Shown here: positions 1-12,133 of the stretch, one piece after another | How positions within the stretch are numbered: position 1 is the first letter of the stretch | How the letters are laid out: every line of letters starts with the position of its first letter | Source: Calliopsis andreniformis | Lineage: Eukaryota; Arthropoda; Insecta; Hymenoptera; Andrenidae | Length of the DNA: 64,000 nt | Assembly: GCF_051401765.1 (NCBI RefSeq) | Contig: NW_027480440.1 | Span: 1-64,000, forward strand | Reading direction: 5' to 3' | Program-made: the position numbers and the translations under genes | Notes under the pieces: generated by a model | What the model was told of the DNA's origin: nothing | The model's database searches: none | What the model saw: the letters and a program-made list of their open reading frames with translations, nothing else

Positions 1-479
1 ATTGAAGATTGAGTACTGAGGATTGAAGCCTGACGATTGAGTATTGAGGATTGAGGATTGAGAATTGAGGATCGAGGATTGAAGATTGAGTATTGAGGAT
101 TGAAGACTGAGGATCGAGGATTGTGGATTGAGGATTGAGGATTGAAGATTGAGGATTGGGGACTGAGTGTTGATGGTTGAATGATGAGAATTGATGTTTG
201 TGGATAGAGATTCGAAGATTGCAGATTGAGCATTGAGTATTGAAAGCTGTGAATTGATGATATTCTATTGAGGATTGAGAATTGACAACTGATTGTTGAG
301 GACTGAGGTCTGAAGATTGAGGATTCAGGATTGAGGATTCAGGTTTGATGTTTGAGGACTGAGGATTGTGGATTGAGGATTGAGGATTGAGGTTTGAGGA
401 CTGAGGATTGAGGGTTGAGGATTGATGATTGAGGATTGAGGATTCAGGATTGAGTATTGACGCTTGAGTATTGAGGATT
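1..479 (+). repeat. Higher-order unit tail with module A alpha
   Basis: This is the end of a higher-order unit that begins left of the window. It holds an alpha-type module A and the 182-bp spacer that leads to module B. It matches 18103-18581 at an offset of 18,102 bp, and the same spacing recurs before 34437. No gene is present. Confidence 0.85.
186..297 (+). repeat. Module A, alpha (copy 1)
   Basis: This is a 16-heptamer landmark beginning GAGAATT GATGTTT and ending GACAACT GATTGTT. The alpha subtype is marked by unit 4 GAGATTC, unit 7 GAGCATT, unit 12 TTCTATT and unit 14 GAGAATT. This copy has GAAAGCT at unit 9 where other alpha copies have GAAAACT. Confidence 0.93.
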
Positions 480-626
480 GAGGATGGAGGATTGAAGAGA
501 GAGGACAGAGTATTGAGGATTGAGTGCTGAGAGTTGATGTTTGACGATTGCGATTTGATTATTGAATATTGAGGATTGAGTACTGAATCATGAGAATTCA
601 GGATATTCTATTGAGTATTGAGAATT
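480..626 (+). repeat. Module B, copy 1
   Basis: This is a 21-heptamer diverged landmark, the most altered part of the array but still in 7-bp register. Diagnostic units include GAAGAGA, GAGGACA, GAGTGCT, GCGATTT, GATTATT, GAATCAT and CAGGATA. It contains an EcoRI-type GAATTC at 594-599. It lies 294 bp after an alpha module and 1453 bp before a beta module. Confidence 0.93.
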
Positions 627-1932
627 GAGGATTGATGGTTGAGTATTGAGGATTGATGGTTGAGGGTTGTGTGTTGAATATTGAGGATTGAGGATTGAGG
701 ATTGAGGATTGAGGATTGAGGATTAAGGATTGAGGATTGAAGATTGAGTATTGATGATTGAAGGTTGAGGATTGAGGATTCATGTTTGAGGATTAAGGAC
801 GGGGACTGACGGTTCAGGATTGAGGTTTGAGGATTGAGGATTGAGGATTGAGGACTGAGGATTGAGGATTGAGGCCTGAGGGTTGTGGATTGAGGTCGAG
901 GACTGAGGGTTGAGTATTGATGTTTGAGGTCTGAGGATTGAGGATTGAGGATTGAGAATTGAGGATTGAGGATTGAGGATTGAAGATTGAGGATTGAGGA
1001 TTCAGGATTGAGGATTGAGGATTGAAGACTGAGGATTGGGTATTGAGGATTCAACATTGAGGATTGATTGTTGAGGATTGAGGATTGAGGATTGACGATT
1101 GAGGATTGAGGAATGAGAATCGAGAATTGAGGTTTGAGGATTGAAGATTGAGGACTGGGCACTGAGGATTGAAGAATGAGGATTGAGGATTGAGGATTGA
1201 GGATTGAGGGTTGCACATTGAGTATTGAGGATTGAAGATTGAGGTTTGAGGATTGAGGATTGAAGATTGAGTATTGAGTATTGAAGATGGAGGATTGAGG
1301 ATTGAGGATTGAGGATTGAGGATTGAAGATTGAGGATTGGGGATTGAAGATTGAGGATTGGGTATTGCGGATTGAACATTGAGGATTGAGGATTGAGGAT
1401 TGAAGACTGAGGATTGGGTATTGAGGATTGAGCATTGGGGATTGAGGGTTGACGATTGAGGATTGAGGATTGAGGATTGAAGATTGAATATTAATGATTG
1501 AAGATTGAGGATTGAGGATTGAGGGTTGTGGATTGAGGACGAGGACTGAGGGTTGAGTATTGGTGTTTGAAGTCTGAGGATTGGGGATTGATGAATGAGA
1601 TTTGAGGATTGAGGATTGAGGATTGAAGATTGAGGATTCGGTATTGAGGATTGAAGAATGAGGATTGAGGAGTGAGGACTGAGGATTGAGGATTGCAGTT
1701 TGAGTATTGAGGATTGAAGATTGAGGATTGAGGATTGAGGATTGAGGATTGAGGATTGAGGATTGAGGATTGAAGATTGAGTATTGAGGATTGAAGATTG
1801 AGGATTGAGGATTGAGGATTGAGGATTGAGGATTGAAGATTGAGTATTGGGGATTGAGGATTGACGATTGAGGATTGAGAATTGAGGATTGAGGATTGAG
1901 GATTGGGGACTGAGTGTTGAGGGTTGAGTGAT

Positions 1933-2044
1933 GAGAATTCATGTTTGTGGATAGAGATTTGAAGATTGCAGGTTGAGTATTGAGTATTGAAGCCTGTGAA
2001 TTGAGGATTTTCTATTGAGGATTGAGGATTGACAACTGATTGTT
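1933..2044 (+). repeat. Module A, beta (copy 2)
   Basis: The beta subtype has unit 2 CATGTTT, which creates GAATTC at 1935. It also has unit 6 GCAGGTT, unit 9 GAAGCCT and unit 11 GAGGATT. A GAGGAGT unit follows the module. Confidence 0.93.
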
Positions 2045-2766
2045 GAGGAGTGAGGGCTGAAGACTGAGGATTCAGGTTTGATGATTCAGGATTGAGGTTT
2101 GTGGACTGAGGATTGAGGATTGAGGATTGAGGATTGAGGATTGAGGATTGAGGATTGAAGATTGAGGATTGGGTATTGAGGATTGAACATTGAGGATTGT
2201 GGATTGAGTATTGATGATTGAGGATTGAGGATTGAAGATTGAATATTGATGATTGAAGATTGAGGATCGAGGATTGAGGGTTGTGGATTGAGGACGAGGA
2301 CTGAGGGTTGAGTATTGATGTTTGAGGTCTGAGGATTGAGGATTGAGGATTGAGAATTGAGGACTTAGGATTGAGGATTGAAGATTGAGGATTGGGTGTT
2401 GAGGATTGAAGACTGTGGATTGAGGATTGAGGATTGAGGATTGAGGATTGAAGGTTGAGTATTGAGGATTGAAGATTGAGGATTGAGGATTGAGGATTGA
2501 GGATTGAGGATTGAGGAATGAGTATTGAAGATTGAGGATTGTGTATTGCGGATTGAACATTGAGGATTGAACATTGAGGATTGAAGATTCAGTATTGAGG
2601 GTTGAAGATTGAGGGTTGAGGATTGAGGATTGAAGATTGAAGATTGAGTATTGAGGATCGAAGATTGAGGATCGAAGATTGAGGATTGAGGATTGAGAAT
2701 TGAGGATTGAGGATTGAGGATTGAGGATTGAGGATTGAAGACGGAGGATTGGGTATTGAGGATTTA

Positions 2767-4552
2767 GCATTGGGGATTGAGGGTTGAGGATTGAGGATTG
2801 AGGATTGAGGACTGAGGATTTAGTGTTGTGGATTGAGGACGAGGACTGAGGGTTGAGTATTGGTGTTTGAAGTCTGAGGATTGAGGATTGAGTATTGAGA
2901 ATTGAGGGTTGAGGATTGAGGATTGAAGATTGTGGATTGGGAATTGAGGATTGAAGAATGAGGATTGAGGATTGAGGATTGAAGACTGAGGATTGAGGAT
3001 TGAAGATTGAGTATTGTTGATTGAAGATTGAGTATTGAGGATTGAAGATTGAGGATTGATAATTGAGGATTGAAGATTGAGTATTGATGATTGAAGGTTG
3101 AGGATTGAGGATTCATGTTTGAGGATTGAGGACGGGGACTGACGGTTGAGGATTGAGGTTTGAGGATTGAGGATTGATGATTTAGGACTGAGGATTGAGG
3201 ATTGAGGGTTGTGGATTGAGGACGAGGACTGAGGGTTGAGTATTGATGTTTGATGTCTGAGGATTGAGGATTGAGGATTGAGAATTGAGGATAGAGGATT
3301 GAGGATTGAAGATTGAGGATTGAGGATTGAGGAATGAAGATTGAGTATTGAGGATTGAAGATTGAGGATTGAGGATTGAGGATTGAGGATTGAGGATTGA
3401 GGACTGAAGATTGAATATTGATGATTGAAGATTGAGGATTGGGTATTGATGGTTGTGGATTGAGGACGAGGACTGAGGGTTGAGTATTGCTGTTTGAGGT
3501 CTGAGGATTGAGGATTGAGTATTGAGAATTGAGGGTTGAGGATTGAGGATTGAAGAGTGTGGATTGGGAATTGAGGATTGAAGAATGAGGATTGAGGATT
3601 GAGGATTGAAGACTGAGGATTGAGGATTGAAGATTGAGTATTGTTGATTGAAGATTGAGTATTGAGGATTGAAGATTGAGGATTGATAATTGAGGATTGA
3701 AGATTGAGTATTGATGATTGAAGGTTGAGGATTGAGGATTCATGTTTGAGGATTGAGGACGGGGACTGACGGTTGAGGATTGAGGTTTGAGGATTGAGGA
3801 TTGAGGATTTAGGACTGAGGATTGAGGATTGAGGGTTGTGGATTGAGGACGAGGACTGAGGCTTGAGTATTGATGTTTGAGGTCTGAGGATTGAGGATTG
3901 AGGATTGAGAATTGAGGATTGAGGATTGAGGATTGAAGATTGAGGATTGAGGATTGAGGATTGAGGATTGACGATTGAAGACTGAGGATTGGGTATTGAG
4001 GATTCAACATTGAGGATTGAGGGTTGAGGATTGAGAATTGAGGATTGACGATTGAGGATTGAGGAATGAGAATCGAGGATTGAGGATTGAGGATTCAAGA
4101 TTGAGGACTGGGCACTGAGGATTGAAGAATGAGGATTGCGGATTGAGGATTGAGGATTGAGGATTGCAGATTGAGTATTGAGGATTGAAGATTGAGGGTT
4201 GAAGATTGAGGATTGAGGATTGAGCATTGAGGATTGATGATTGAGGATTGAGGATTGAAGATTGTGTATTGAGGATTGAAGATTGAGGATTGAGGATTGA
4301 GGACTGAGGATTGAGGATTGAAGATTGAGGATTGGTGATTGAGGATTGACAATTCAGGATTGAGTATTGAGGACTGAGAATTGAGGATTGAGGATTGAAT
4401 ATTGAGGATTGCGGATTGAAGATTGAGTATTGATGATTGAAGATTGAGTATTGAGGATTGAAAATTGAGGATTGAGGATTGAGGATTGAGGATTGAGGAT
4501 TGAGGATTGAGGATTGAGGATTGAAGACTGAGGATTGGGTATTGAGGATTTA
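2767..4552 (+). repeat. Local amplification subunit 1 (1786 bp)
   Basis: This is the first of four head-to-tail subunits that start at the same landmark, a GCATT GGGGATT junction following GATTTA. Other higher-order units contain the block once, followed directly by gamma module A about 1777 bp later (24284 to 26061, 29809 to 31586). Here it instead returns to its own start at 4553. Confidence 0.85.
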
Positions 4553-5480
4553 GCATTGGGGATTGAGGGTTGAGGATTGAGGATTGAGGATTGAGGACTG
4601 AGGATTTAGGGTTGTGGATTGAGGACGAGGACTGAGGGTTGAGTATTGGTGTTTGAAGTCTGAGGATTGAGGATTGAGTATTGAGAATTGAGGGTTGAGG
4701 ATTGAGGATTGAAGATTGTGGATTGGGAATTGAGGATTGAAGAATGAGGATTGAGGATTGAGGATTGAAGACTGAGGATTGAGGATTGAAGATTGAGTAT
4801 TGTTGATTGAAGATTGAGTATTGAGGATTGAAGATTGAGGATTGATAATTGAGGATTGAAGATTGAGTATTGATGATTGAAGGTTGAGGATTGAGGATTC
4901 ATGTTTGAGGATTGAGGACGGGGACTGACGGTTGAGGATTGAGGTTTGAGGATTGAGGATTGATGATTTAGGACTGAGGATTGAGGATTGAGGGTTGTGG
5001 ATTGAGGACGAGGACTGAGGGTTGAGTATTGATGTTTGATGTCTGAGGATTGAGGATTGAGGATTGAGAATTGAGGATAGAGGATTGAGGATTGAAGATT
5101 GAGTATTGAGGATTGAAGATTGAGGGTTGAAGATTGAGGATTGAGGATTGAGCATTGAGGATTGATGATTGAGGATTGAGGATTGAAGATTGTGTATTGA
5201 GGATTGAAGATTGAGGATTGAGGATTGAGGACTGAGGATTGAGGATTGAAGATTGAGGATTGGTGATTGAGGATTGACAATTCAGGATTGAGTATTGAGG
5301 ACTGAGAATTGAGGATTGAGGATTGAATATTGAGGATTGCGGATTGAAGATTGAGTATTGATGATTGAAGATTGAGTATTGAGGATTGAAAATTGAGGAT
5401 TGAGGATTGAGGATTGAGGATTGAGGATTGAGGATTGAGGATTGAGGATTGAAGACTGAGGATTGGGTATTGAGGATTTA
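4553..5480 (+). repeat. Local amplification subunit 2 (928 bp, internally deleted)
   Basis: The first part (to about 5100) matches 2767 to about 3314 at offset 1786. The rest matches about 4173-4552 at offset 928. The subunit is therefore subunit 1 with about 860 bp removed from the middle. Confidence 0.85.
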
Positions 5481-6687
5481 GCATTGGGGATTGAGGGTTG
5501 AGGATTGAGGATTGAGGATTGAGGACTGAGGATTTAGGGTTGTGGATTGAGGACGAGGACTGAGGGTTGAGTATTGGTGTTTGAAGTCTGAGGATTGAGG
5601 ATTGAGTATTGAGAATTGAGGGTTGAGGATTGAGGATTGAAGATTGTGGATTGGGAATTGAGGATTGAAGAATGAGGATTGAGGATTGAGGATTGAAGAC
5701 TGAGGATTGAGGATTGAAGAATGAGGATTGAGGATTGAGGATTGAAGACTGAGGATTGAGGATTGAAGATTGAGTATTGTTGATTGAAGATTGAGTATTG
5801 AGGATTGAAGATTGAGGATTGATAATTGAGGATTGAAGATTGAGTATTGATGATTGAAGGTTGAGGATTGAGGATTCATGTTTGAGGATTGAGGACGGGG
5901 ACTGACGGTTGAGGATTGAGGTTTGAGGATTGAGGATTGAGGATTTAGGACTGAGGATTGAGGATTGAGGGTTGTGGATTGAGGACGAGGACTGAGGCTT
6001 GAGTATTGATGTTTGAGGTCTGAGGATTGAGGATTGAGGATTGAGAATTGAGGATTGAGGATTGAGGATTGAAGATTGAGGATTGAGGATTGAGGATTGA
6101 GGATTGACGATTGAAGACTGAGGATTGGGTATTGAGGATTCAACATTGAGGATTGAGGGTTGAGGATTGAGAATTGAGGATTGACGATTGAGGATTGAGG
6201 AATGAGAATCGAGGATTGAGGATTGAGGATTCAAGATTGAGGACTGGGCACTGAGGATTGAAGAATGAGGATTGCGGATTGAGGATTGAGGATTGAGGAT
6301 TGCAGATTGAGTATTGAGGATTGAAGATTGAGGGTTGAAGATTGAGGATTGAGGATTGAGCATTGAGGATTGATGATTGAGGATTGAGGATTGAAGATTG
6401 TGTATTGAGGATTGAAGATTGAGGATTGAGGATTGAGGACTGAGGATTGAGGATTGAAGATTGAGGATTGGTGATTGAGGATTGACAATTCAGGATTGAG
6501 TATTGAGGACTGAGAATTGAGGATTGAGGATTGAATATTGAGGATTGCGGATTGAAGATTGAGTATTGATGATTGAAGATTGAGTATTGAGGATTGAAAT
6601 TGAGGATTGAGGATTGAGGATTGAGGATTGAGGATTGAGGATTGAGGATTGAGGATTGAAGACTGAGGATTGGGTATTGAGGATTTA
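5481..6687 (+). repeat. Local amplification subunit 3 (1207 bp, internally deleted)
   Basis: The start matches subunit 1 to about its 3000 position. It then jumps to about 3570, leaving a block beginning GAAGAATGAGG twice in a row near 5668 and 5717. Downstream, the offset to subunit 1 is 2136 bp, falling to 2135 bp after a 1-bp deletion at the hexamer GAAATT at 6596. Confidence 0.85.
6596..6601 (+). other. 1-bp deletion marker, hexamer GAAATT
   Basis: Equivalent places in sister copies (for example 4469 and 8380 regions) read GAAAATT. The lost A shifts the register by one, but the - strand remains open because all frames are equivalent. Confidence 0.85.
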
Positions 6688-8464
6688 GCATTGGGGATTG
6701 AGGGTTGAGGATTGAGGATTGAGGATTGAGGACTGAGGATTTAGGGTTGTGGATTGAGGACGAGGACTGAGGGTTGAGTATTGGTGTTTGAAGTCTGAGG
6801 ATTGAGGATTGAGTATTGAGAATTGAGGGTTGAGGATTGAGGATTGAAGATTGTGGATTGGGAATTGAGGATTGAAGAATGAGGATTGAGGATTGAGGAT
6901 TGAAGACTGAGGATTGAGGATTGAAGATTGAGTATTGTTGATTGAAGATTGAGTATTGAGGATTGAAGATTGAGGATTGATAATTGAGGATTGAAGATTG
7001 AGTATTGATGACTGAAGGTTGAGGATTGAGGATTCATGTTTGAGGATTGAGGACGGGGACTGACGGTTGAGGATTGAGGTTTGAGGATTGAGGATTGATG
7101 ATTTAGGACTGAGGATTGAGGATTGAGGGTTGTGGATTGAGGACGAGGACTGAGGGTTGAGTATTGATGTTTGATGTCTGAGGATTGAGGATTGAGGATT
7201 GAGAATTGAGGATAGAGGATTGAGGATTGAAGATTGAGGATTGAGGATTGAGGAATGAAGATTGAGTATTGAGGATTGAAGATTGAGGATTGAGGATTGA
7301 GGATTGAGGATTGAGGATTGAGGACTGAAGATTGAATATTGATGATTGAAGATTGAGGATTGGGTATTGATGGTTGTGGATTGAGGACGAGGACTGAGGG
7401 TTGAGTATTGCTGTTTGAGGTCTGAGGATTGAGGATTGAGTATTGAGAATTGAGGGTTGAGGATTGAGGATTGAAGAGTGTGGATTGGGAATTGAGGATT
7501 GAAGAATGAGGATTGAGGATTGAGGATTGAAGACTGAGGATTGAGGATAGAAGATTGAGTATTGTTGATTGAAGATTGAGTATTGAGGATTGAAGATTGA
7601 GGATTGATAATTGAGGATTGAAGATTGAGTATTGATGATTGAAGGTTGAGGATTGAGGATTCATGTTTGAGGATTGAGGACGGGGACTGACGGTTGAGGA
7701 TTGAGGTTTGAGGATTGAGGATTGAGGATTTAGGACTGAGGATTGAGGATTGAGGGTTGTGGATTGAGGACGAGGACTGAGGCTTGAGTATTGATGTTTG
7801 AGGTCTGAGGATTGAGGATTGAGGATTGAGAATTGAGGATTGAGGATTGAGGATTGAAGATTGAGGATTGAGGATTGAGGATTGAGGATTGACGATTGAA
7901 GACTGAGGATTGGGTATTGAGGATTCAACATTGAGGATTGAGGGTTGAGGATTGAGGATTGAGGATTGACGATTGAGGATTGAGGAATGAGAATCGAGGA
8001 TTGAAGATTGAGGATTCAAGATTGAGGACTGGGCACTGAGGATTGAAGAATGAGGATTGCGGATTGAGGATTGAGGATTGAGGATTGCAGATTGAGTATT
8101 GAGGATTGAAGATTGAGGGTTGAAGATTGAGGATTGAGGATTGAGCATTGAGGATTGATGATTGAGGATTGAGGATTGAAGATTGAGTATTGAGGATTGA
8201 AGATTGAGGATTGAGGATTGAGGACTGAGGATTGAGGATTGAAGATTGAGGATTGGTGATTGAGGATTGACAATTGAGGATTGAGTATTGAGGACTGAGA
8301 ATTGAGGATTGAGGATTGAATATTGAGGATTGCGGATTGAAGATTGAGTATTGATGATTGAAGATTGAGTATTGAGGATTGAAAATTGAGGATTGAGGAT
8401 TGAGGATTGAGGATTGAGGATTGAAGATTGAGGATTGGGGACGGAGTGTTGAGTGTTGAGAGAT
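6688..8464 (+). repeat. Local amplification subunit 4 (1777 bp), exits into gamma
   Basis: This is the last of the four subunits and the one that runs into gamma module A at 8465. Its length equals the single-copy version at 24284-26060 and at 29809-31585, so it represents the unamplified form. A variant ACTGAAGG is seen near 7011 where other copies have ATTGAAGG. Confidence 0.85.
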
Positions 8465-8576
8465 GAGAATTGATGTTTGTGGATAGAGATTTGAAGATTG
8501 CAGATTGAGTATTGAGTATTGCAAAATGTGAATTGATGATATTCCATTGAGGATTGGGGATTGACAACTGATTGTT
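8465..8576 (+). repeat. Module A, gamma (copy 3)
   Basis: The gamma subtype has unit 12 TTCCATT and unit 14 GGGGATT; unit 9 is normally GAAAAAT. This copy has GCAAAAT at unit 9. It is preceded by GGGGACG GAGTGTT. Confidence 0.93.
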
Positions 8577-9882
8577 GAGGACTGAGGGCTGAAGATTGAG
8601 TATTCAGAATTGAGGATTCAGAATTAAGGTTTGAGGACTGAGGATTGAGGATTGAGGATTGAGGATTGAGGATTGAGGTTTGAAGATTGAGGATTGGGTA
8701 TTGCGGATTGAACATTGAGGATTGAGGATTGAGGATTGAGGATTGAAGACTGAGGATTGAGGATTGAAGATTGAGGATTGGGTATTGATGGTTGTGGATT
8801 GAGGACGAGGACTGAGGGTTGAGTATTGCTGTTTGAGGTCTGAGGATTGAGGATTGAGTATTGAGAATTGAGGGTTGAGGATTGAGGATTGAAGATTGTG
8901 GATTGGGAATTGAGGATTGAAGAATGAGGATTGAGGATTGAGGATTGAAGACTGAGGATTGAGGATTGAAGATTGTGTATTGTTGATTGAAGATTGAGTA
9001 TTGAGGATTGAAGATTGAGGATTGATAATTGAGGATTGAAGATTGAGTATTGATGATTGAAGGTTGAGGATTGAGGATTCATGTTTGAGGATTGAGGACG
9101 GGGACTGACGGTTGAGGATTGAGGTTTGAGGATTGAGGATTGAGGATTTAGGACTGAGGATTGAGGATTGAGGGTTGTGGATTGAGGACGAGGACTGAGG
9201 CTTGAGTATTGATGTTTGAGGTCTGAGGATTGAGGATTGAGGATTGAGAATTGAGGATTGAGGATTGAGGATTGAAGATTGAGGATTGAGGATTGAGGAT
9301 TGAGGATTGAGGATTGAAGACTGAGGATTGGGTATTGAGGATTCAACATTGAGGATTGAGGGTTGAGGATTGAGGATTGAGGATTGACGATTGAGGATTG
9401 AGGAATGAGAATCGAGGATTGAGGATTGAGGATTCAAGATTGAGGACTGGGCACTGAGGATTGAAGAATGAGGATTGAGGATTGAGGATTGAGGATTGAG
9501 GATTGCAGATTGAGTATTGAGGATTGAAGATTGAGGGTTGAAGATTGAGGATTGAGGATTGAGCATTGAGGATTGATGATTGAGGATTGAGGATTGAAGA
9601 TTGAGTATTGAGGATTGAAGATTGAGGATTGAGGATTGAGGATTGAGGATTGAGGATTGAAGATTGAGGATTGGGGATTGAGGATTGACAATTGAGGATT
9701 GAGTATTGAGGACTGAGAATTGAGGATTGAGGATTGAATATTGAGGATTGCGGATTGAAGATTGAGTATTGATGATTGAAGATTGAGTATTGAGGATTGA
9801 AAATTGAGGAATGAGGATTGAGGATTGAGGATTGAGGATTGAAGATTGAGGATTGGGGACGGAGTGTTGAGTGTTGAGAGAT

Positions 9883-9994
9883 GAGAATTGATGTTTGTGG
9901 ATAGAGATTTGAAGATTGCAGATTGAGTATTGAGTATTGAAAAATGTGAATTGATGATATTCCATTGAGGATTGGGGATTGACAACTGATTGTT
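9883..9994 (+). repeat. Module A, gamma (copy 4)
   Basis: Gamma markers GAAAAAT, TTCCATT and GGGGATT are all present. Lies 1418 bp after the first gamma of this unit. Confidence 0.93.
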
Positions 9995-10323
9995 GAGGAC
10001 TGAGGGCTGAAGATTGAGTATTCAGAATTGAGGATTCAGGATTAAGGTTTGAGGACTGAGGATTGAGGATTGAGGATTGAGGATTGAGGATTGAGGATTG
10101 AAGATTGAGGATTGGGTATTGCGGATTGAACATTGAGGATTGAGGATTGAGGATTGAGGATTGAAGACTGAGGATTGAGGATTGAAGATTGAGTGTTGTT
10201 GATTGAAGATTGAGTATTGAGGATTGAAAATTGAGGATTGAGGATTGAGGATTGAGGATTGAGGATTGAGGATTGAGGATTGAAGATTGAGGATTGGGAA
10301 CGGAGTGTTGAGTGTTGAGTGAT

Positions 10324-10435
10324 GAGAATTGATGTTTGTGGATAGAGATTTGAAGATTGCAGATTGAGTATTGAGTATTGAAAACTGTGAATTGATGGTA
10401 TTCCATTGAGGATTGGGGATTGACAACTGATTGTT
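10324..10435 (+). repeat. Module A, epsilon (copy 5)
   Basis: The epsilon subtype combines unit 9 GAAAACT with unit 12 TTCCATT. This copy has GATGGTA at unit 11 and is followed by GCGGACT. It is only 441 bp after copy 4, the shortest full A-to-A step in this unit. Confidence 0.92.
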
Positions 10436-11532
10436 GCGGACTGAGGGCTGAAGATTGAGGATTCAGGATTGAGGATTCAGGATTAAGGTTTGAGGACTGA
10501 GGATTGAGGATTGAGGATTGAGGATTGAGGATTGAGGATTGAGGATTGAGGATTGAGGATTGAAGATTGAGGATTGGGTATTGAGGATTGAACATTGAGG
10601 ATTGTGGATTGAGTATTGATGATTGAGGATTGAGGATTGAAGATTGAATATTGATGATTGAAGATTGAGGATCGAGGATTGAGGGTTGTGAATTGAGGAC
10701 GAGGACTGAGGGTTGAGTATTGATGTTTGGGGTCTGAGGATTGAGGATTGAGGATTGAGAATTGAGGACTGAGGATTGAGGATTGAAGATTGAGGATTGG
10801 GTGTTGAGGATTGAAGAATGTGGATTGAGGATTGAGGATTGAGTATTGAAGATTGAGGATTGGGTATTGCGGTTTGAACATTGAGGATTGAAGATTGTGG
10901 ATTGAAGATTCAGTAATGAGGATTGAAGTTTGAGGATTGAGGATTGAGGATTGAAGATTGAAGATTGAGTATTGAGGATTGAAGATTGAGGATTGAGGAC
11001 TGAGAATTGAGGATTGAGGATTGAGGATTGAGGATTGAGGATTGAAGACTGAGGATTGGGTATTGAGGATTTAGCATTGGGGATTGAGGGTTGAGGATTG
11101 GGGATTGAGGGTTGAGGATTGAAGATTGAATATTAATGATTGAAGTTTGAGGATTGAGGATTGAGGGTTGTGGATTGAGGACGAGGACTGAGGGTTGAGT
11201 ATTGGTGTTTGAAGTCTGAGGATTGAGGATTGAGGATTGAGAATTGAGGATTGAGGATTGATGATTGAAGATTGAGGATCGAGGATTGAGCATTGAAGAT
11301 TGAGGATTTGGGACTGAGGATTGAAGATTGAGGATTGAGGATTGAAGATTGACGATTGAGGATTGAGAATTGAGGATTGAGGATTGAGGAATGAGCATTG
11401 AAGGTAGAGTATTGAGGATTGAAGGTTGAGGATTGTGGATTGAGTATTGAGGATTGAGGATTGAGGATTGAGGATTGACGATTGAGGATTGAAGATTGAG
11501 GATTGGGGACTGAGTGTTGAGGGTTGAATTAT

Positions 11533-11644
11533 GAGAATTGATGTTTGTGGATAGAGATTCGAAGATCGCAGATTGAGTATTGAGTATTGAAAACTGTGAA
11601 TTGATGATATTCTATTGAGGATTGTGAATTGACAACTGATTGTT
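11533..11644 (+). repeat. Module A, delta (copy 6)
   Basis: The delta subtype has unit 4 GAGATTC, unit 5 GAAGATC, unit 12 TTCTATT and unit 14 GTGAATT. Alpha follows 601 bp downstream. Confidence 0.93.
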
Positions 11645-12133
11645 GAGGACTGAGGTCTGAAGATTGAGGATTCAGGATTGAGGATTCAGGTTTGATGTTT
11701 GAGGACTGAGGATTGAGGATTGAGGATTGAGGATTGAGGATTGAGGATTGAGGATTGAGGATTGAGGATTGAAGATTGAGGATTGAGGATTGAGGATGAG
11801 GGCTGAGGGTTGAGGATTGAGGTTTGAGGACTGAGGACTGAGGATTGAGGATTGTGAGTTGATGATTGAGGATTGAGGATTCAAGATTGAGGATTGGGTA
11901 TTGAGGATTGAAGAATGAGGATTGAGGAATGAGTATTGAGGATTGAGGATTGAAGATTGAGTACTGAGGATTGAAGCCTGACGATTGAGTATTGAGGATT
12001 GAGGATTGAGGATTGAGGATCGAGGATTGAAGATTGAGTATTGAGGATTGAAGACTGAGGATCGAGGATTGTGGATTGAGGATTGAGGATTGAAGATTGA
12101 GGATTGGGGACTGAGTGTTGATGGTTGAATGAT

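Noticed and set aside
200..230. CENP-B box-like site in module A around TTCGAAG
   Set aside because: The conserved CGGG part of the CENP-B box is absent, and many module copies read TTTGAAG instead.
291..305. Short inverted repeat CAAC-TGATT-GTTG as a terminator or regulatory hairpin
   Set aside because: The stem is only four base pairs, has no T run after it, and there is no gene for it to serve. It is kept only as part of module A.
6685..8715. 676-codon - strand open frame, and the many others such as 8604-10595, 14007-15974, 29806-31836 and 43978-45897
   Set aside because: They are products of a stop-free repeat. Different frames overlap with the same heptapeptide, starts are chance CAT variants on the + strand, ends are chance TCA/TTA/CTA variants, and no non-repeat domain, signal peptide or ribosome site is present.
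6685..8715. Relation of the NPQSSIL heptad to the RNA polymerase II C-terminal heptad or to coiled coils
   Set aside because: Only the length of seven and the Ser/Pro content resemble the polymerase tail; the Tyr-Ser-Pro pattern is missing. A proline in every heptad and adjacent I-L rather than a/d spacing argue against a coiled coil.
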